Positions 1-13,489 of a stretch of 64,000 nucleotides of DNA are shown here, piece by piece. Both the position numbers and the translations under genes were made by a program. Position 1 is the first letter of the stretch, and each line of letters begins with the position of its first letter. The notes under the pieces are model-generated. The model ran no database searches. It was not told the DNA's origin and worked only from the letters and a program-made list of their open reading frames with translations. Source of the DNA: [Pantoea] beijingensis (GTDB lineage: Bacteria; Pseudomonadota; Gammaproteobacteria; Enterobacterales; Enterobacteriaceae); assembly GCF_022647505.1 (NCBI RefSeq), contig NZ_CP071409.1:3906001-3970000 (forward strand), given 5' to 3'.

Positions 1-254
1 ATCGCAATACCGTCATCGACAGCGATAGTGTTGAACTCTTTAGCGACGCCACCGGACGCTTCAATTTGCTCGGCGACAAGTTTTCCCAAATCGCGCAAAT
101 GCACGTGTCCCGGTACAAATTGGGTGAATGAGTTAACGACCGCAATGATCGGTTTACCGAAATCATCATCAGTCATTCCGGTTGCGCGCCACAGGGCACG
201 GGCACCTGCCATATTTCGGCCATGGGTGGTGGTGGCGGAACGGTACTTAGGCAT
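1..254 (-). CDS. ilvD: Dihydroxy-acid dehydratase, N-terminal part (cut by window edge)
   Basis: Dehydrates 2,3-dihydroxy acids to 2-keto acids, the step before IlvE in valine and isoleucine synthesis. About 84 residues are visible, opening [20 protein letters not shown], the standard IlvD N-terminus. They run through the segment [20 protein letters not shown] that precedes the first iron-sulfur cysteine region; the rest lies outside the window. The start is the ATG complementary to 252-254, 63 nt after the ilvE stop. It is the last visible gene of the ilvLXGMED operon and should share the attenuated promoter near 3480. Identification is by sequence similarity to the E. coli protein and by operon position. 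Confidence 0.96.
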
Positions 255-317
255 GCTCTATTTACTCCAGTCTGAAAAAGTTGCGAGCAGGGAATTCCCC
301 GCTCGCTAAATCGTTAT

Positions 318-1247
318 TTATGGGTTAACCGGATCTAACCAGCCCCATTTATCTTCTGTCTCGCCAGTGAATAAACCAAAGAAGGCTTGCTGAATACGTT
401 TGGTCACAGGACCACGTTTTCCTTCACCCACCTTAATACCATCAACGCTGCGGACTGGGGTAATTTCAGCGGCAGTTCCGGACATGAAGACTTCATCAGC
501 CAGGTACAGCGATTCACGCGACAGAACCTGCTCGCGCACTTCTATACCCAAATCCTTCGCCAGTTTGATAATTGCATCACGTGTGATGCCCGGCAGAGCG
601 GATGAAGTAAAGGGTGGGGTGAACAGAATGCCATCCTTCACTTCAAACAGGTTCTCGCCAGCACCTTCAGAAATATAGCCTTGGGTATCCAGAGCGATCC
701 CTTCCTGATAACCATGACGGCGCGCTTCGCTACCGACAAGCAGTGAAGAAAGGTAGTTACCACCGGCTTTTGCCGCGGTCGGAAGGGTATTTGGCGCAAC
801 ACGGTTCCAGGAGGAAACCATCGCGTCAATACCTTGCTCCAGTGCTTCAGCACCCAAGTAAGCTCCCCATGGGAAAGCAGCAATAATGACATCAGTGCTG
901 TAACCGTCTGGAGGATTCACGCCCAGACCAACATCACCGACGAATACCAGTGGACGAATGTAAGCACTTTTCAGTTTGTTTTCACGCAGTACCTTACGGC
1001 ACGCTTCCATCAGTTCATCGACGCTCTGGCTGACAGGGAAGCGGTAAATTTTTGCCGAGTCATGCAGGCGTTGCATATGTTCACGATGGCGGAAAACAAC
1101 GGGTCCCTTGTGCGAGTCGTAGCAGCGGACGCCTTCAAACACTGACGTACCGTAATGCAACGCATGGGACATCACGCTAACTTTCGCCTCTTCCCATTTA
1201 ACCATCTCGCCATTGAACCAGATAAAGTCTGCTTTCTTCGTCGACAT
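318..1247 (-). CDS. ilvE: Branched-chain amino acid aminotransferase
   Basis: A PLP enzyme (fold type IV, class IV aminotransferase) that makes leucine, isoleucine and valine from their keto acids with glutamate as amino donor. The 309 residues match the normal enterobacterial length. MSTKKADFIWFNGEMVKWEE is the typical start, and the PLP lysine lies in the TAAKAGGNYLSSLL segment near residue 160. The C-terminal EVFMSGTAAEITPV stretch carries cofactor and substrate contacts of the family. It sits 18 nt downstream of ilvM in the same operon, so it is co-transcribed with acetolactate synthase II. No anomaly seen. Confidence 0.98.
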   Translation of the reverse strand: MSTKKADFIWFNGEMVKWEEAKVSVMSHALHYGTSVFEGVRCYDSHKGPVVFRHREHMQRLHDSAKIYRFPVSQSVDELMEACRKVLRENKLKSAYIRPLVFVGDVGLGVNPPDGYSTDVIIAAFPWGAYLGAEALEQGIDAMVSSWNRVAPNTLPTAAKAGGNYLSSLLVGSEARRHGYQEGIALDTQGYISEGAGENLFEVKDGILFTPPFTSSALPGITRDAIIKLAKDLGIEVREQVLSRESLYLADEVFMSGTAAEITPVRSVDGIKVGEGKRGPVTKRIQQAFFGLFTGETEDKWGWLDPVNP

Positions 1248-1265
1248 TCTTATTCCCTCTCGCGG

Positions 1266-1523
1266 CTAAGCGCGGATTTGTTGTGTTGTTTGTTGTTGAA
1301 CCTGGACGCATTCAACGTCCATTAATTTGCTTAACTGCGATGACAGTAAATCGACTGAGCGTTGGCTGGCAACGGTCATTTCAATATTTATATTCTGAAG
1401 GTCGATCGCAGGGGCCATATTCATGGCACAAACCTGAAAGCCGCGATGGCGCACAACGCGTAAAATGCGTTCCAATAATTCAGGTCGGAAACGCGCTTCG
1501 ATAGATAATTGGTGTTGGTTCAT
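1266..1523 (-). CDS. ilvM: Acetolactate synthase II, small subunit
   Basis: Regulatory ACT-domain subunit of acetohydroxyacid synthase isozyme II. The 85-residue protein begins [20 protein letters not shown] and ends in a glutamine-rich tail, like E. coli IlvM. Its ATG overlaps the TGA of ilvG (ATGA, 4-nt overlap at 1520-1523), so translation of the two subunits is probably coupled, which suits a hetero-tetrameric enzyme. Length and sequence are ordinary for the family. Confidence 0.96.
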   Translation of the reverse strand: MNQHQLSIEARFRPELLERILRVVRHRGFQVCAMNMAPAIDLQNINIEMTVASQRSVDLLSSQLSKLMDVECVQVQQQTTQQIRA

Positions 1524-3166
1524 GAAATTTTCTCCATCATATTTGCGTTGCTGGCTCCCGGTGGGACCAGTGGCCAGACATTTTCAAGCTCGTCGATAGA
1601 AACATGTAATATGTAGGGGCCTTCACTTTTCAGCAGGGCGTCTAACGCACCGTCGACTTGGTCTTTACGCGTGATCTGTTGGCCCGGGATACCAAAAGCG
1701 CGTGCCAACATCAGGAAATCCGGATTATCAGAGAGGTTAGTCTCACTATAGCGTTCAGAGAAAAATAGCTGCTGCCACTGTCGAACCATCCCTAAACGTT
1801 GGTTATCCAGCAAGACGATTTTCACCGGTAGCTGTTTTCGTTTAATGGTTCCCAGTTCCTGCACATTCATCATAAACGAGCCGTCACCCGAAACGCAGAT
1901 GACCATATCGTGTGGGCGGGCTACCTGCGCACCAACGGCGGCAGGCAAACCAAAGCCCATCGTTCCCAGCCCGGCGGAAGTGATAAAATTTTCCGGCGCG
2001 CTGAAACGCATATGCTGCGCTGCCCACATCTGATGCTGGCCAACATCAGTGGTCACCACCGTATTATCAGGTTTACGTGCCGAAAGCTGTTGTAAGAACA
2101 GAGGTGCATAAATTGCTTCCCCTGGATGATCGTAACGCCAACCGTGCTGCGCTTTCAGCGCCATCACCTGTTCACGCCATGCACAAATTTCAATAGGCTG
2201 ATACATGTCAGGCAATAACGCGTTAAAGTCACCTTGTAAGGTAATATGCGCCCGGCGCAATTTATTCAATTCTGCAGGGTCGATGTCCATATGAATCACA
2301 CTGGCGTAAGGGGCAAAAGTGTCCAGCTTGCCGGTGACACGATCGTCAAAACGCGCACCAATGGCGATTAATAAGTCACACTCATGAACAGCAAGATTAG
2401 CGGCTTTAGTACCATGCATTCCCAACATGCCAAGATAGCAAGGATCGTTGACGTCAGGTGCGCCTAACCCCTTCAGCGTAGCCACCGTAGGGATACCCGT
2501 CTCTCTGGCAAAGGCACGTAGCGCCGGAACGGCCTGTGCTATTCCGACGCCCCCGCCCACGTACAGTATGGGCTTCTTTGCATGCATTAGCATCGCGCGT
2601 GCCTGCTGTAATGCCTTATCAGGATGGGTTGGCGCTTCTTCAACCGGCAATAAATATGGCGTTAATTCGCCAGTGGCCAGCTGAATATCTTTTGGAATAT
2701 CAACCAGGACCGGACCAGGACGACCGGACTGTGCGATAGCAAAAGCTTCAGCCATCACTGCGGGAAGCTCCTCTAAAGATTCAACCAGGAAACTATGTTT
2801 GGTACAGGCCAGTGACAACCCCAGCACATCGATTTCCTGAAAGGCATCCGTGCCAATAAAAGCAGCAGATACCTGCCCGGTAATCGCCACAACCGGTACC
2901 GAATCCATCATGGCATCCGCCAGCCCGGTAATAAGGTTAGTTGCACCAGGACCTGAGGTAGCGATACAGACGCCAACTTTACCGGTTGAACGCGCATAAC
3001 CGATCGCCGCAATGGCTGCACCCTGCTCATGACGACACAGTAGATGTTCGACGCCGCCATCATAAAGCGCATCGTATACGGGCATGATGGCTCCGCCAGG
3101 ATAACCAAATACTGTTTCCACACCTTGCGCACGCAACGCCTGAACCACCCACTGAGCACCATTCAT
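1520..3166 (-). CDS. ilvG: Acetolactate synthase II, large (catalytic) subunit
   Basis: ThDP- and FAD-dependent enzyme that condenses pyruvate with pyruvate or 2-ketobutyrate, the first shared step of branched-chain amino acid synthesis. The reading frame is open further upstream, but the ATG complementary to 3164-3166 ([15 protein letters not shown]) was chosen. It gives 548 residues, the E. coli length, and lies 2 nt after the ilvX stop. Visible motifs are RHEQGAA with the conserved ThDP glutamate (near residue 47), the [13 protein letters not shown]-region segment, and the ThDP/Mg motif [14 protein letters not shown]. The gene is intact, unlike the frameshifted ilvG of E. coli K-12, so isozyme II should be functional. 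Confidence 0.98.
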   Translation of the reverse strand: MNGAQWVVQALRAQGVETVFGYPGGAIMPVYDALYDGGVEHLLCRHEQGAAIAAIGYARSTGKVGVCIATSGPGATNLITGLADAMMDSVPVVAITGQVSAAFIGTDAFQEIDVLGLSLACTKHSFLVESLEELPAVMAEAFAIAQSGRPGPVLVDIPKDIQLATGELTPYLLPVEEAPTHPDKALQQARAMLMHAKKPILYVGGGVGIAQAVPALRAFARETGIPTVATLKGLGAPDVNDPCYLGMLGMHGTKAANLAVHECDLLIAIGARFDDRVTGKLDTFAPYASVIHMDIDPAELNKLRRAHITLQGDFNALLPDMYQPIEICAWREQVMALKAQHGWRYDHPGEAIYAPLFLQQLSARKPDNTVVTTDVGQHQMWAAQHMRFSAPENFITSAGLGTMGFGLPAAVGAQVARPHDMVICVSGDGSFMMNVQELGTIKRKQLPVKIVLLDNQRLGMVRQWQQLFFSERYSETNLSDNPDFLMLARAFGIPGQQITRKDQVDGALDALLKSEGPYILHVSIDELENVWPLVPPGASNANMMEKIS

Positions 3167-3168
3167 AG

Positions 3169-3219
3169 TTATTCCCCCGCCTCTGGCCAGGAACAACAGC
3201 ATTTTATGCTACTGTTCAT
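3169..3219 (-). CDS. ilvX: IlvX-like 16-residue peptide upstream of ilvG
   Basis: A small frame between the ilvL attenuator and ilvG encodes [16 protein letters not shown] and ends in TAA 2 nt before the ilvG ATG. Position, 16-residue length and the MN.S.K.C opening match E. coli IlvX as I recall it (also 16 residues). An SD-like GAGAGGAA lies upstream of the ATG. Function is unknown; it may couple leader readthrough to ilvG translation or act as a peptide. The identification rests on location and partial residue identity only. Confidence 0.7.
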   Translation of the reverse strand: MNSSIKCCCSWPEAGE

Positions 3220-3260
3220 TCTCGATTCCTCTCTCATTCACTTCACGTTAGCCTGGGTCG

Positions 3261-3298
3261 AAAAAAAACCCCCGAACCTTTCGGTGCGGGGGTTTTTT
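3261..3298 (-). terminator. ilv operon attenuator (intrinsic terminator)
   Basis: On the minus strand a C5...G5 hairpin with the loop segment gcaccgaaaggttc is followed by eight T residues. It lies between the ilvL stop and ilvX. It is the terminator arm of the classic leader-peptide attenuator: starvation for Leu, Ile or Val stalls the ribosome on ilvL and should favour the antiterminator. Confidence 0.9.
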
Positions 3299-3315
3299 GA
3301 ATTCAGACTTGATTT

Positions 3316-3414
3316 TTAAGCCTTTCTTTCTCCAAGCGATGCCCCGCACGGTGTGATAATAATCACCACCACGCTAATCACGACTAGGCTAATCACTCGT
3401 AGAAGGGCTTTCAT
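3316..3414 (-). CDS. ilvL: ilvGMEDA operon leader peptide
   Basis: A 32-residue leader starting MKALLRVISLVVISV and containing, by my count, six Val, five Ile and four Leu codons, as in E. coli IlvL. The ATG is complementary to 3412-3414 and the stop to 3316-3318, directly before the attenuator hairpin at 3261-3298. Ribosome pausing at these codons senses charged branched-chain tRNAs and controls readthrough into ilvXGMED. Too short for most gene finders, but composition and location are diagnostic. Confidence 0.94.
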   Translation of the reverse strand: MKALLRVISLVVISVVVIIITPCGASLGERKA

Positions 3415-3455
3415 TTTCTATTCTTTATTTTGCTTGTTCGAAGTAATGCCTACAG

Positions 3456-3484
3456 AGTTATCACAGTTAGTGTTCTATTGACAA
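3456..3484 (-). promoter_or_regulatory. Probable ilv operon promoter
   Basis: On the minus strand, TTGTCA (complement of 3479-3484), a 17-nt spacer and ATAACT (complement of 3456-3461) form a sigma-70-like promoter. It ends about 40 nt before the ilvL start. The -10 is weak, so this is a sequence-based proposal. Confidence 0.55.
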
Positions 3485-3839
3485 CTTTTTTCATCAGTTA
3501 ATTTTATGACGCCTTAAAAGATAAGAAAGAAAAGTTTTATTATTCAGTAGATAAGCTACAAGCTGAAAAATCATCACACACCGGCCATAGCGCCTTGATT
3601 CCAGATAGTAGAACGCTGCCATTCGTGAAATCACGCACAACAATTTTTTACAATCGTGTACCGAAGAATATCTTTTCAGAAGTGTTACGCAATACGGAGA
3701 GTGCGTCATCGCATGGGTGGGATATCGTGTGCACACTGGGGGCGAGCAGAACCTCTTTCAGTGACCGCTGTTACAGGAGCACAGCAGGGACAAACCGGCA
3801 AATCAAATAACCTATTGGAGTAGCCTCTAAGGAGCTGTT
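3485..3839. other. Intergenic region between ilv promoter and comM
   Basis: About 355 bases without a convincing gene. A strong Shine-Dalgarno (AAGGAG, just before 3840) belongs to comM, whose promoter must lie here but cannot be assigned with confidence. Short open frames on both strands look like chance. Confidence 0.5.
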
Positions 3840-5360
3840 ATGGCTTTAGCCATGGTATTAACCCGTGCTGCACTCGGTGTAGAAGCACCTTTAGTGTCGG
3901 TTGAAGTACATTTAAGCAACGGATTACCTGGACTGTCACTTGTTGGTCTACCAGAAACTACGGTTAAAGAAGCCAGAGATCGCGTAAGAAGTGCCATCCT
4001 CAACAGTGGCTTTACTTTCCCTGTAAAGCGCATCACGGTTAATTTAGCCCCAGCCGATCTTCCTAAAGAGGGAGGACGTTATGACCTTCCCATCGCCATC
4101 GCTATTCTTGCGGCCTCAGAGCAAATCTCTGCGGATAAACTCCCACATTACGAATTCCTGGGTGAACTCGCATTAACCGGTGCGCTACGTGGCATACAGG
4201 GGGCTATTCCAGCCTCAATAGCGGCATTGTCAGAGGGGCGCCAACTCATTCTTTCGGGCGATAATCAGCAAGAAGTTGCGCTGATTCAACATGGAGAAAG
4301 TTTGGTGGGATACCATTTGCAGGAAGTTTGTGCATTTTTAAATGGGCAACAATCATTAAGTTCCGCGATAATACCTCCATTCACTGAGTGTCCAACACAG
4401 CAGGATCTCAGCGAGATTATTGGTCAAGAGCAAGCTAAGCGTGCATTAGAAATTACCGCAGCAGGTGGTCATAACCTATTACTACTTGGGCCCCCCGGTA
4501 CAGGTAAAACGATGCTGGCATCACGTCTACCCGGATTGATGCCACCATTAAGCAACAGAGAGGCACTGGAGTGTGCATCTATAGCAAGCCTGGTGAGCAC
4601 CGCTACCCTGCAACACAAATGGCGACAGCGGCCGTTCCGTTCGCCTCATCACAGTTCATCAATGTTTGCGTTGGTAGGCGGCGGATCATTACCGAGACCA
4701 GGAGAGATTTCACTCGCCCATAATGGCGTACTCTTTCTCGATGAATTGCCTGAATTTGGAAGGAATGTGCTGGACGCGCTGCGGGAACCCATTGAGTCAG
4801 GAGAAATTTCAATTTCCCGCGCGCGTGCAAAAGTGACCTATCCGGCCCGATTCCAGCTCGTTGCCGCAATGAATCCGAGCCCAAGTGGCCACTATAGCGG
4901 TATCCACAATCGATGCTCTCCGCAGCAAACTTTACGTTATTTGAGCCGCTTGTCTGGTCCCTTTCTTGATCGTTTTGATCTTTCACTTGAGGTTCCGTTG
5001 TTACCGCCGGGAACTCTCAGTCGCCAGGTCCGGGGGCATGAGACTAGTGAAATCGTCAGAGAACGAGTATTCGCCGCTCGGGAAAAACAATTGGCACGTA
5101 GTGCAAAAGTTAACGCGATACTGACAAATACAGAAATCCAGCAGTGGTGCTCAATTAGTCAACAAGATGCAGAGTGGCTGGAGGATGTACTAATCAGATT
5201 GGGGCTTTCTGCCAGAGCATGGCAGCGACTGTTAAAAGTGGCACGTACAATTGCTGACTTGGCTGATGAGGAGAACATACAGCGCAATCATCTACACGAA
5301 GCGTTAAGCTATCGGGCAATAGACCGCTTGTTCATCCATTTGCATAAGAGTATAGAATAA
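3840..5360 (+). CDS. comM: YifB/ComM family Mg-chelatase-like AAA+ ATPase
   Basis: Hexameric AAA+ protein which in naturally transforming bacteria acts as a branch-migration helicase that helps integrate incoming single-stranded DNA; in enterobacteria its role is less clear. The 506-residue protein has the N-terminal Lon-like domain (about 1-170, from MALAMVLTRAALGVEAPLVS), Walker A GPPGTGKT near residue 220, Walker B FLDELPEF, and the Mg-chelatase C-terminal domain ending in LFIHLHKSIE. The start has an ideal AAGGAG site. It is divergent from the ilv operon and convergent with maoP, as in E. coli. Confidence 0.95.
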   Translation: MALAMVLTRAALGVEAPLVSVEVHLSNGLPGLSLVGLPETTVKEARDRVRSAILNSGFTFPVKRITVNLAPADLPKEGGRYDLPIAIAILAASEQISADKLPHYEFLGELALTGALRGIQGAIPASIAALSEGRQLILSGDNQQEVALIQHGESLVGYHLQEVCAFLNGQQSLSSAIIPPFTECPTQQDLSEIIGQEQAKRALEITAAGGHNLLLLGPPGTGKTMLASRLPGLMPPLSNREALECASIASLVSTATLQHKWRQRPFRSPHHSSSMFALVGGGSLPRPGEISLAHNGVLFLDELPEFGRNVLDALREPIESGEISISRARAKVTYPARFQLVAAMNPSPSGHYSGIHNRCSPQQTLRYLSRLSGPFLDRFDLSLEVPLLPPGTLSRQVRGHETSEIVRERVFAAREKQLARSAKVNAILTNTEIQQWCSISQQDAEWLEDVLIRLGLSARAWQRLLKVARTIADLADEENIQRNHLHEALSYRAIDRLFIHLHKSIE

Positions 5361-5361
5361 A

Positions 5362-5386
5362 TAATGGGGCCTCGAGCCCCATCAAA
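5362..5386. terminator. Likely shared terminator between comM and maoP
   Basis: A perfect GC-rich stem (ATGGGGC/GCCCCAT, loop around ctcga) lies in the short gap between the convergent comM and maoP stops. The flanking T/A runs are short, so efficiency is uncertain. Confidence 0.55.
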
Positions 5387-5387
5387 A

Positions 5388-5726
5388 TTAATCATCGCTG
5401 TCAGAATAATCCTCAACCCCTTCCATTTGCGGCTTACCGCCAGAAAGAGTATGGAAGCGCTTCGGGCGCTTAATGCGCGTCATGTATTTAGACCATACAC
5501 GTTCTGCTTCCGTTTGCGGCTCACGGATACCACGACAAACTTCAATAAAGAGTCGCTCTTCTTCTGTCGCGGGTTCACGCTTGGCCAGATCCAGCTCATT
5601 AAAAGCGTAACCATGACGCTCCAGGAGCTGGGCCTCTTTAATGGTGAAATCACCATGACGAGAGAATCCGCGTGGGTAATGTTTGTTATCGAAAAAACGA
5701 TTAGTTGTTGCGAAGCTTTCCGCCAT
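5388..5726 (-). CDS. maoP: MaoP (YifE), Ori macrodomain organisation protein
   Basis: A 112-residue protein ([20 protein letters not shown] start) of the DUF413 family. In E. coli, MaoP with the cis site maoS organises the Ori macrodomain. The ATG complementary to 5724-5726 was chosen; the open frame extends upstream, but those residues look like non-coding translation and 112 residues is the family length. The C-terminus is acidic (EDYSDSDD). It is divergent from hdfR across a 121-bp gap, as in E. coli; a maoS-like site may lie there but I cannot verify it. Confidence 0.93.
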   Translation of the reverse strand: MAESFATTNRFFDNKHYPRGFSRHGDFTIKEAQLLERHGYAFNELDLAKREPATEEERLFIEVCRGIREPQTEAERVWSKYMTRIKRPKRFHTLSGGKPQMEGVEDYSDSDD

Positions 5727-5847
5727 TTTACACGCTCCTAACTCTTTTATAGCCATGCTATTTATGGCGCGGAGTATTAGATAGGCTTGACAGAGTGTAA
5801 AACAAAACATTTAAATCATTACGACAAAAGTTTTTTGGGGGATAACT

Positions 5848-6672
5848 GTGGATACGGAATTACTTAAAACCTTTCTTGAAGTGAGCAGAACTCGCCACTT
5901 TGGACGTGCCGCTGAAGCGCTTTATCTCACGCAGTCTGCCGTAAGCTTTCGCATCAGGCAGTTAGAAAATCAGTTAGGAGTGAATCTTTTCACTCGTCAC
6001 CGTAATAACATTCGTCTGACTTCTGCAGGAGAGCGTTTATTACCCTACGCAGAGAATTTAATGAGCACCTGGATGACGGCGAAGAAAGAAGTGTCGCAAA
6101 CACAGCAGCATCATGAGCTGTCCGTAGGTGCTAGCGCATCCCTTTGGGAGGCTTATCTGACACCGTGGCTACAAACGCTTTATGAGAGCCTTGAAAGCCT
6201 CCATCTGGAAGCACGTATTGCACAACGCCATTCACTGGTGAAGCAGTTACATGAACGCCAGTTGGATTTGCTCATCACGACAGAAGCGCCAAAAATGGAC
6301 GAGTTAACCAGTCAGCAAATTGGCCATATTTCTCTGACACTGTTTCGATCGCGCAAAAGTGAGAAGCGTGACAAATATGATTACATTAAACTGGAGTGGG
6401 GAGCGGATTTCCATCAACATGAAAGTTACCTTGCCGGCGCCGATGATGTACCGGTATTAACCACTACATCTGCTCATTTGACCCGGCATCTTTTACATAC
6501 CACTGGTGCATGTGCGTTCCTGCCTGATGTCTGGAATAATGCGTACTCGGATCTGGTGGTGATCCCTGATACCCCCGTCGCCATACGCCCACTTTATGCC
6601 GTCTGGTTGCAAAGTAGCGATCAGCAGTCACATATACGTCAATTACTCAAGTTTCCGATCGTTACACAATAA
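5848..6672 (+). CDS. hdfR: LysR-type regulator HdfR
   Basis: LysR family regulator, known in E. coli as an H-NS-controlled repressor of flagellar flhDC. The 274 residues have an N-terminal winged helix-turn-helix (about 1-60; [20 protein letters not shown]) and a C-terminal effector domain. Translation starts at GTG 5848 (then [11 protein letters not shown]), preceded by a GGGGGAT ribosome site; E. coli hdfR also uses this start. It lies between maoP and the distal end of the rRNA operon, the same neighbourhood as E. coli rrnC. Confidence 0.93.
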   Translation: MDTELLKTFLEVSRTRHFGRAAEALYLTQSAVSFRIRQLENQLGVNLFTRHRNNIRLTSAGERLLPYAENLMSTWMTAKKEVSQTQQHHELSVGASASLWEAYLTPWLQTLYESLESLHLEARIAQRHSLVKQLHERQLDLLITTEAPKMDELTSQQIGHISLTLFRSRKSEKRDKYDYIKLEWGADFHQHESYLAGADDVPVLTTTSAHLTRHLLHTTGACAFLPDVWNNAYSDLVVIPDTPVAIRPLYAVWLQSSDQQSHIRQLLKFPIVTQ

Positions 6673-6778
6673 TGATTTAAGAAAGGACAAGCTATTAATT
6701 AAGGGTCAGTGAGAACTGGCTCTTTATATGCGGATTAATGAAAGGGGATTTAGGGCACTTAGTGTGCTTATTCAGGGT

Positions 6779-6810
6779 AAAAAAAATCCTTTGCAGATGC
6801 AAAGGATTAT
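6779..6810 (-). terminator. Intrinsic terminator of the rRNA operon
   Basis: On the minus strand, directly after tRNA-Trp, the stem AATCCTTTGC/GCAAAGGATT with loop ATCT is followed by a run of Ts. It ends the rrn-aspT-trpT transcript. Confidence 0.88.
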
Positions 6811-6814
6811 TGTC

Positions 6815-6890
<76 letters not shown>

Positions 6891-6898
6891 AAATAGGG

Positions 6899-6975
6899 TG
6901 GCGGAACGGACGGGGCTCGAACCCGCGACCCCCTGCGTGACAGGCAGGTATTCTAACCAACTGAACTACCGCTCC
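6899..6975 (-). tRNA. aspT: tRNA-Asp (GTC anticodon)
   Basis: A 77-nt cloverleaf with acceptor GGAGCGG, anticodon loop CTGTCAC and encoded CCA. Located between 5S rRNA and tRNA-Trp, co-transcribed with the rRNA operon. Confidence 0.98.
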
Positions 6976-7057
6976 ACCGATTCTGGACTGAATTCAGAAT
7001 GTTGCTTCTGATATCAGGTATTTCGCCCGCCCCGCGTCACCGGGATGGTCATGTCTG

Positions 7058-7177
7058 ATGCCTGGCAGTTCCCTACTCTCGCATGGGGAGACCCCACACT
7101 ACCATCGGCGCTACGGCGTTTCACTTCTGAGTTCGGCATGGGGTCAGGTGGGACCACCGCGCTAGTGCCGCCAGGCA
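7058..7177 (-). rRNA. rrf: 5S ribosomal RNA
   Basis: 120 nt, beginning TGCCTGGCGGCACTAGCGCG and ending in the complementary CTGCCAGGCAT, the typical enterobacterial 5S. Lies about 98 nt after the 23S 3' end. Confidence 0.98.
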
Positions 7178-7275
7178 AATTCTTTTCGTGACGCTCATTC
7201 TGCGCCACTGATTCTTTATCCGTTTACAAGCCGAAAATCTTTATCGTCTCTCTACCAAAACGCCTCTGGCGTTGT

Positions 7276-10183
<2,908 letters not shown>

Positions 10184-10311
10184 TCACAACCCACAGGCGT
10201 TTTGCAACGCACATGTGTCGTGATAATTTGAGAGACTCGAACACACCGCCTTCATTCTTTATTACGGAAGAATGACGCGACGTGTCGTTTCAATTTTCAG
10301 CTTGTTCCGGA

Positions 10312-10324
10312 TTGTTAAAGAGCA
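10312..10324 (-). promoter_or_regulatory. Spacer boxA antitermination element
   Basis: TGCTCTTTAACAA on the minus strand between tRNA-Ala and 23S. It matches the boxA core bound by NusB/NusE in rRNA antitermination, and repeats the leader copy near 12430. Confidence 0.8.
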
Positions 10325-10384
10325 TAATACTTCGCAGCATACTGTTGCCAGTACACTCTGAAGTATTGGATTTCAGGACATATA

Positions 10385-10460
10385 TGGTGGAGCTAAGCGG
10401 GATCGAACCGCTGACCTCCTGCGTGCAAGGCAGGCGCTCTCCCAGCTGAGCTATAGCCCC
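10385..10460 (-). tRNA. alaT: tRNA-Ala (TGC anticodon)
   Basis: A 76-nt cloverleaf with GGGGCTATAGC acceptor/D arm, TTGCACG anticodon loop and encoded CCA. The second spacer tRNA between 16S and 23S. The symbol follows general usage for spacer tRNA-Ala and does not imply orthology with a particular E. coli operon. Confidence 0.97.
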
Positions 10461-10507
10461 ATACAGTCACTTGCAGAGACCTTTATTACCAAACTCAATC
10501 AAGAGTT

Positions 10508-10589
10508 AATTCTTTCTCAGGCAAGGCATGCGACCGGGAAGTTTACTTCAGTAAACGACCGCGAGCATAACGCAGCATGAGTAAGAATT
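10508..10589. repeat. Large imperfect palindrome between tRNA-Ala and tRNA-Ile
   Basis: The two halves are near-complementary: outer arms AATTCTTTCTCA/TGAGTAAGAATT, inner arms GTTTAC/GTAAAC around a tight ttca loop. The spacer between the two tRNAs is 129 bp, well above the roughly 40 bp I recall for E. coli. The palindrome ends exactly at the tRNA-Ile 3' end. It should fold into a long hairpin in the pre-rRNA, like ribosomal spacer loop insertions reported in other enterobacteria. Confidence 0.75.
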
Positions 10590-10666
<77 letters not shown>

Positions 10667-10738
10667 ATAAAGGTATCCTGCTCGTTTCTTTTCATCAGAC
10701 AATCTGTTGTGGACACTGCGCCGGAAAGTATCTTCAGG

Positions 10739-12280
<1,542 letters not shown>

Positions 12281-12415
12281 AAAGTTTGATTTGCTTCAAC
12301 TCGTGAAGCGATGCTCAAGGAAAACGTCGTAATGAATTTATTACGTGTTCACTCTTAAGACTTGATATTTTTTACGTCCGGAGACGTTGATATCAATCCT
12401 GCGAGTGCCCACACA

Positions 12416-12441
12416 GATTGTCTGATAAATTGTTAAAGAGC
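12416..12441 (-). promoter_or_regulatory. rrn leader boxA region
   Basis: On the minus strand GCTCTTTAACAATTTATCAG and the following bases agree with the E. coli rrn leader antitermination region as I remember it. It lies between P2 and 16S and recruits the Nus complex in E. coli. Confidence 0.8.
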
Positions 12442-12473
12442 GGTGCCACAATCTCGTGTGGCGCGGGTTGCGT

Positions 12474-12501
12474 ATATTACGCTTTGCCGCTGAAGAGTCA
12501 A
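12474..12501 (-). promoter_or_regulatory. rrn P2 promoter
   Basis: TTGACT (complement of 12496-12501), 16-nt spacer and TAATAT (complement of 12474-12479), at the expected distance upstream of 16S and resembling E. coli rrn P2. Confidence 0.75.
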
Positions 12502-12569
12502 GGGTTTATTCGCCTTTCTCTTCCTGACACGCCGACCTGTAAGCCGTTGTTCCGTGTCAGTGGAGGCGC

Positions 12570-12597
12570 ATTATAGGGAGTTCCTGACGGCTGACAA
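12570..12597 (-). promoter_or_regulatory. rrn P1 promoter
   Basis: TTGTCA (complement of 12592-12597), 16-nt spacer and TATAAT (complement of 12570-12575) followed by a GCGCC discriminator typical of stringently controlled rRNA promoters. Upstream, around 12605-12635, is a very A/T-rich UP-like stretch that reaches the murI stop. Confidence 0.85.
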
Positions 12598-12637
12598 GTG
12601 TTAAATGCAAAAAAAAAATCGAATGTTTCTTTTTTAC

Positions 12638-13489
12638 TCAAAACGCCAGTTTCTCGAGTTTTACAAAGCCATATCTTTGTAAAACGGGCATTAACTGAGC
12701 AGTTTCTTCCGTAAATTCCATACAAAAAGCAGTGTTACTTTCTGTTGAATACACTTTTGGTGATTCATGTTCCAGCAACCAGGCCGTTCGGCGCGCGATA
12801 GCCGCACCGGAATCGATTAATCGGGTTCCTTCAGGCAAGACGCTTTGCAATTCTTCGCTTAATAAGGGGAAATGGGTACATCCCAATACGACGGTATCCG
12901 GCGGTTCCTGCATACGCAGCCATGGCTGCAAAATCTGTGTCATCTCTTCCAGAGAAATCATCCGCCCGTGCAATTTTGCCTCAGCTAACTCAACCAGCTC
13001 TGCTGAACCCAGCATTTCAATTTTACATTCACTGGCAAAACGCGAAACCAATTCATGTGTATAGCGGCGTTTCACCGTAGCACGCGTCGCCAGCAGGCCA
13101 ACAATTCCGTTACGTGTTAAACGTGCAGCGGGTTTAATCGCTGGCACAACACCGACTACTGGGAAATCAAATCGCTCACGTAGCGCTGGTAACGTTACCG
13201 TACTGGCGGTATTACACGCGATAACCACCAGAGAGAGTGGATAACATTTTTCCACTGCAGAGACGATATCCACTACACGCTCGACAATAAAATCTTCACT
13301 CTTCTCCCCATACGGAAAAGCGACGTTATCGAAGGCATAGAGATAATGAAGATCCGGCAACAATTGCCGGATTTCATCATAGACAGAAAGCCCGCCCACC
13401 CCGGAATCAAAAACCAGTACGGTGGGGCGCTGTTTAAAAGGTATAGCTGCCGCTAAGGTAGTACTCCCTTCCTGGAGTTTGATAGCCAT
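12638..13489 (-). CDS. murI: Glutamate racemase
   Basis: Makes D-glutamate for peptidoglycan. Both catalytic cysteines are visible in the [10 protein letters not shown] and [10 protein letters not shown] motifs, with [14 protein letters not shown] near the N-terminus. The ATG complementary to 13487-13489 ([11 protein letters not shown]) gives 283 residues, near the E. coli length; the open frame continues upstream only because it overlaps btuB. The start lies inside the btuB 3' end (56-nt overlap), an arrangement also known in E. coli. Directly upstream of the rRNA P1 promoter, as at E. coli rrnB. Confidence 0.97.
   Translation of the reverse strand: MAIKLQEGSTTLAAAIPFKQRPTVLVFDSGVGGLSVYDEIRQLLPDLHYLYAFDNVAFPYGEKSEDFIVERVVDIVSAVEKCYPLSLVVIACNTASTVTLPALRERFDFPVVGVVPAIKPAARLTRNGIVGLLATRATVKRRYTHELVSRFASECKIEMLGSAELVELAEAKLHGRMISLEEMTQILQPWLRMQEPPDTVVLGCTHFPLLSEELQSVLPEGTRLIDSGAAIARRTAWLLEHESPKVYSTESNTAFCMEFTEETAQLMPVLQRYGFVKLEKLAF

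Noticed and set aside
3494..3736. 80-codon minus-strand frame between ilvL and comM
   Set aside because: No Shine-Dalgarno or recognisable motif, and it sits upstream of the ilv promoter in non-coding DNA.
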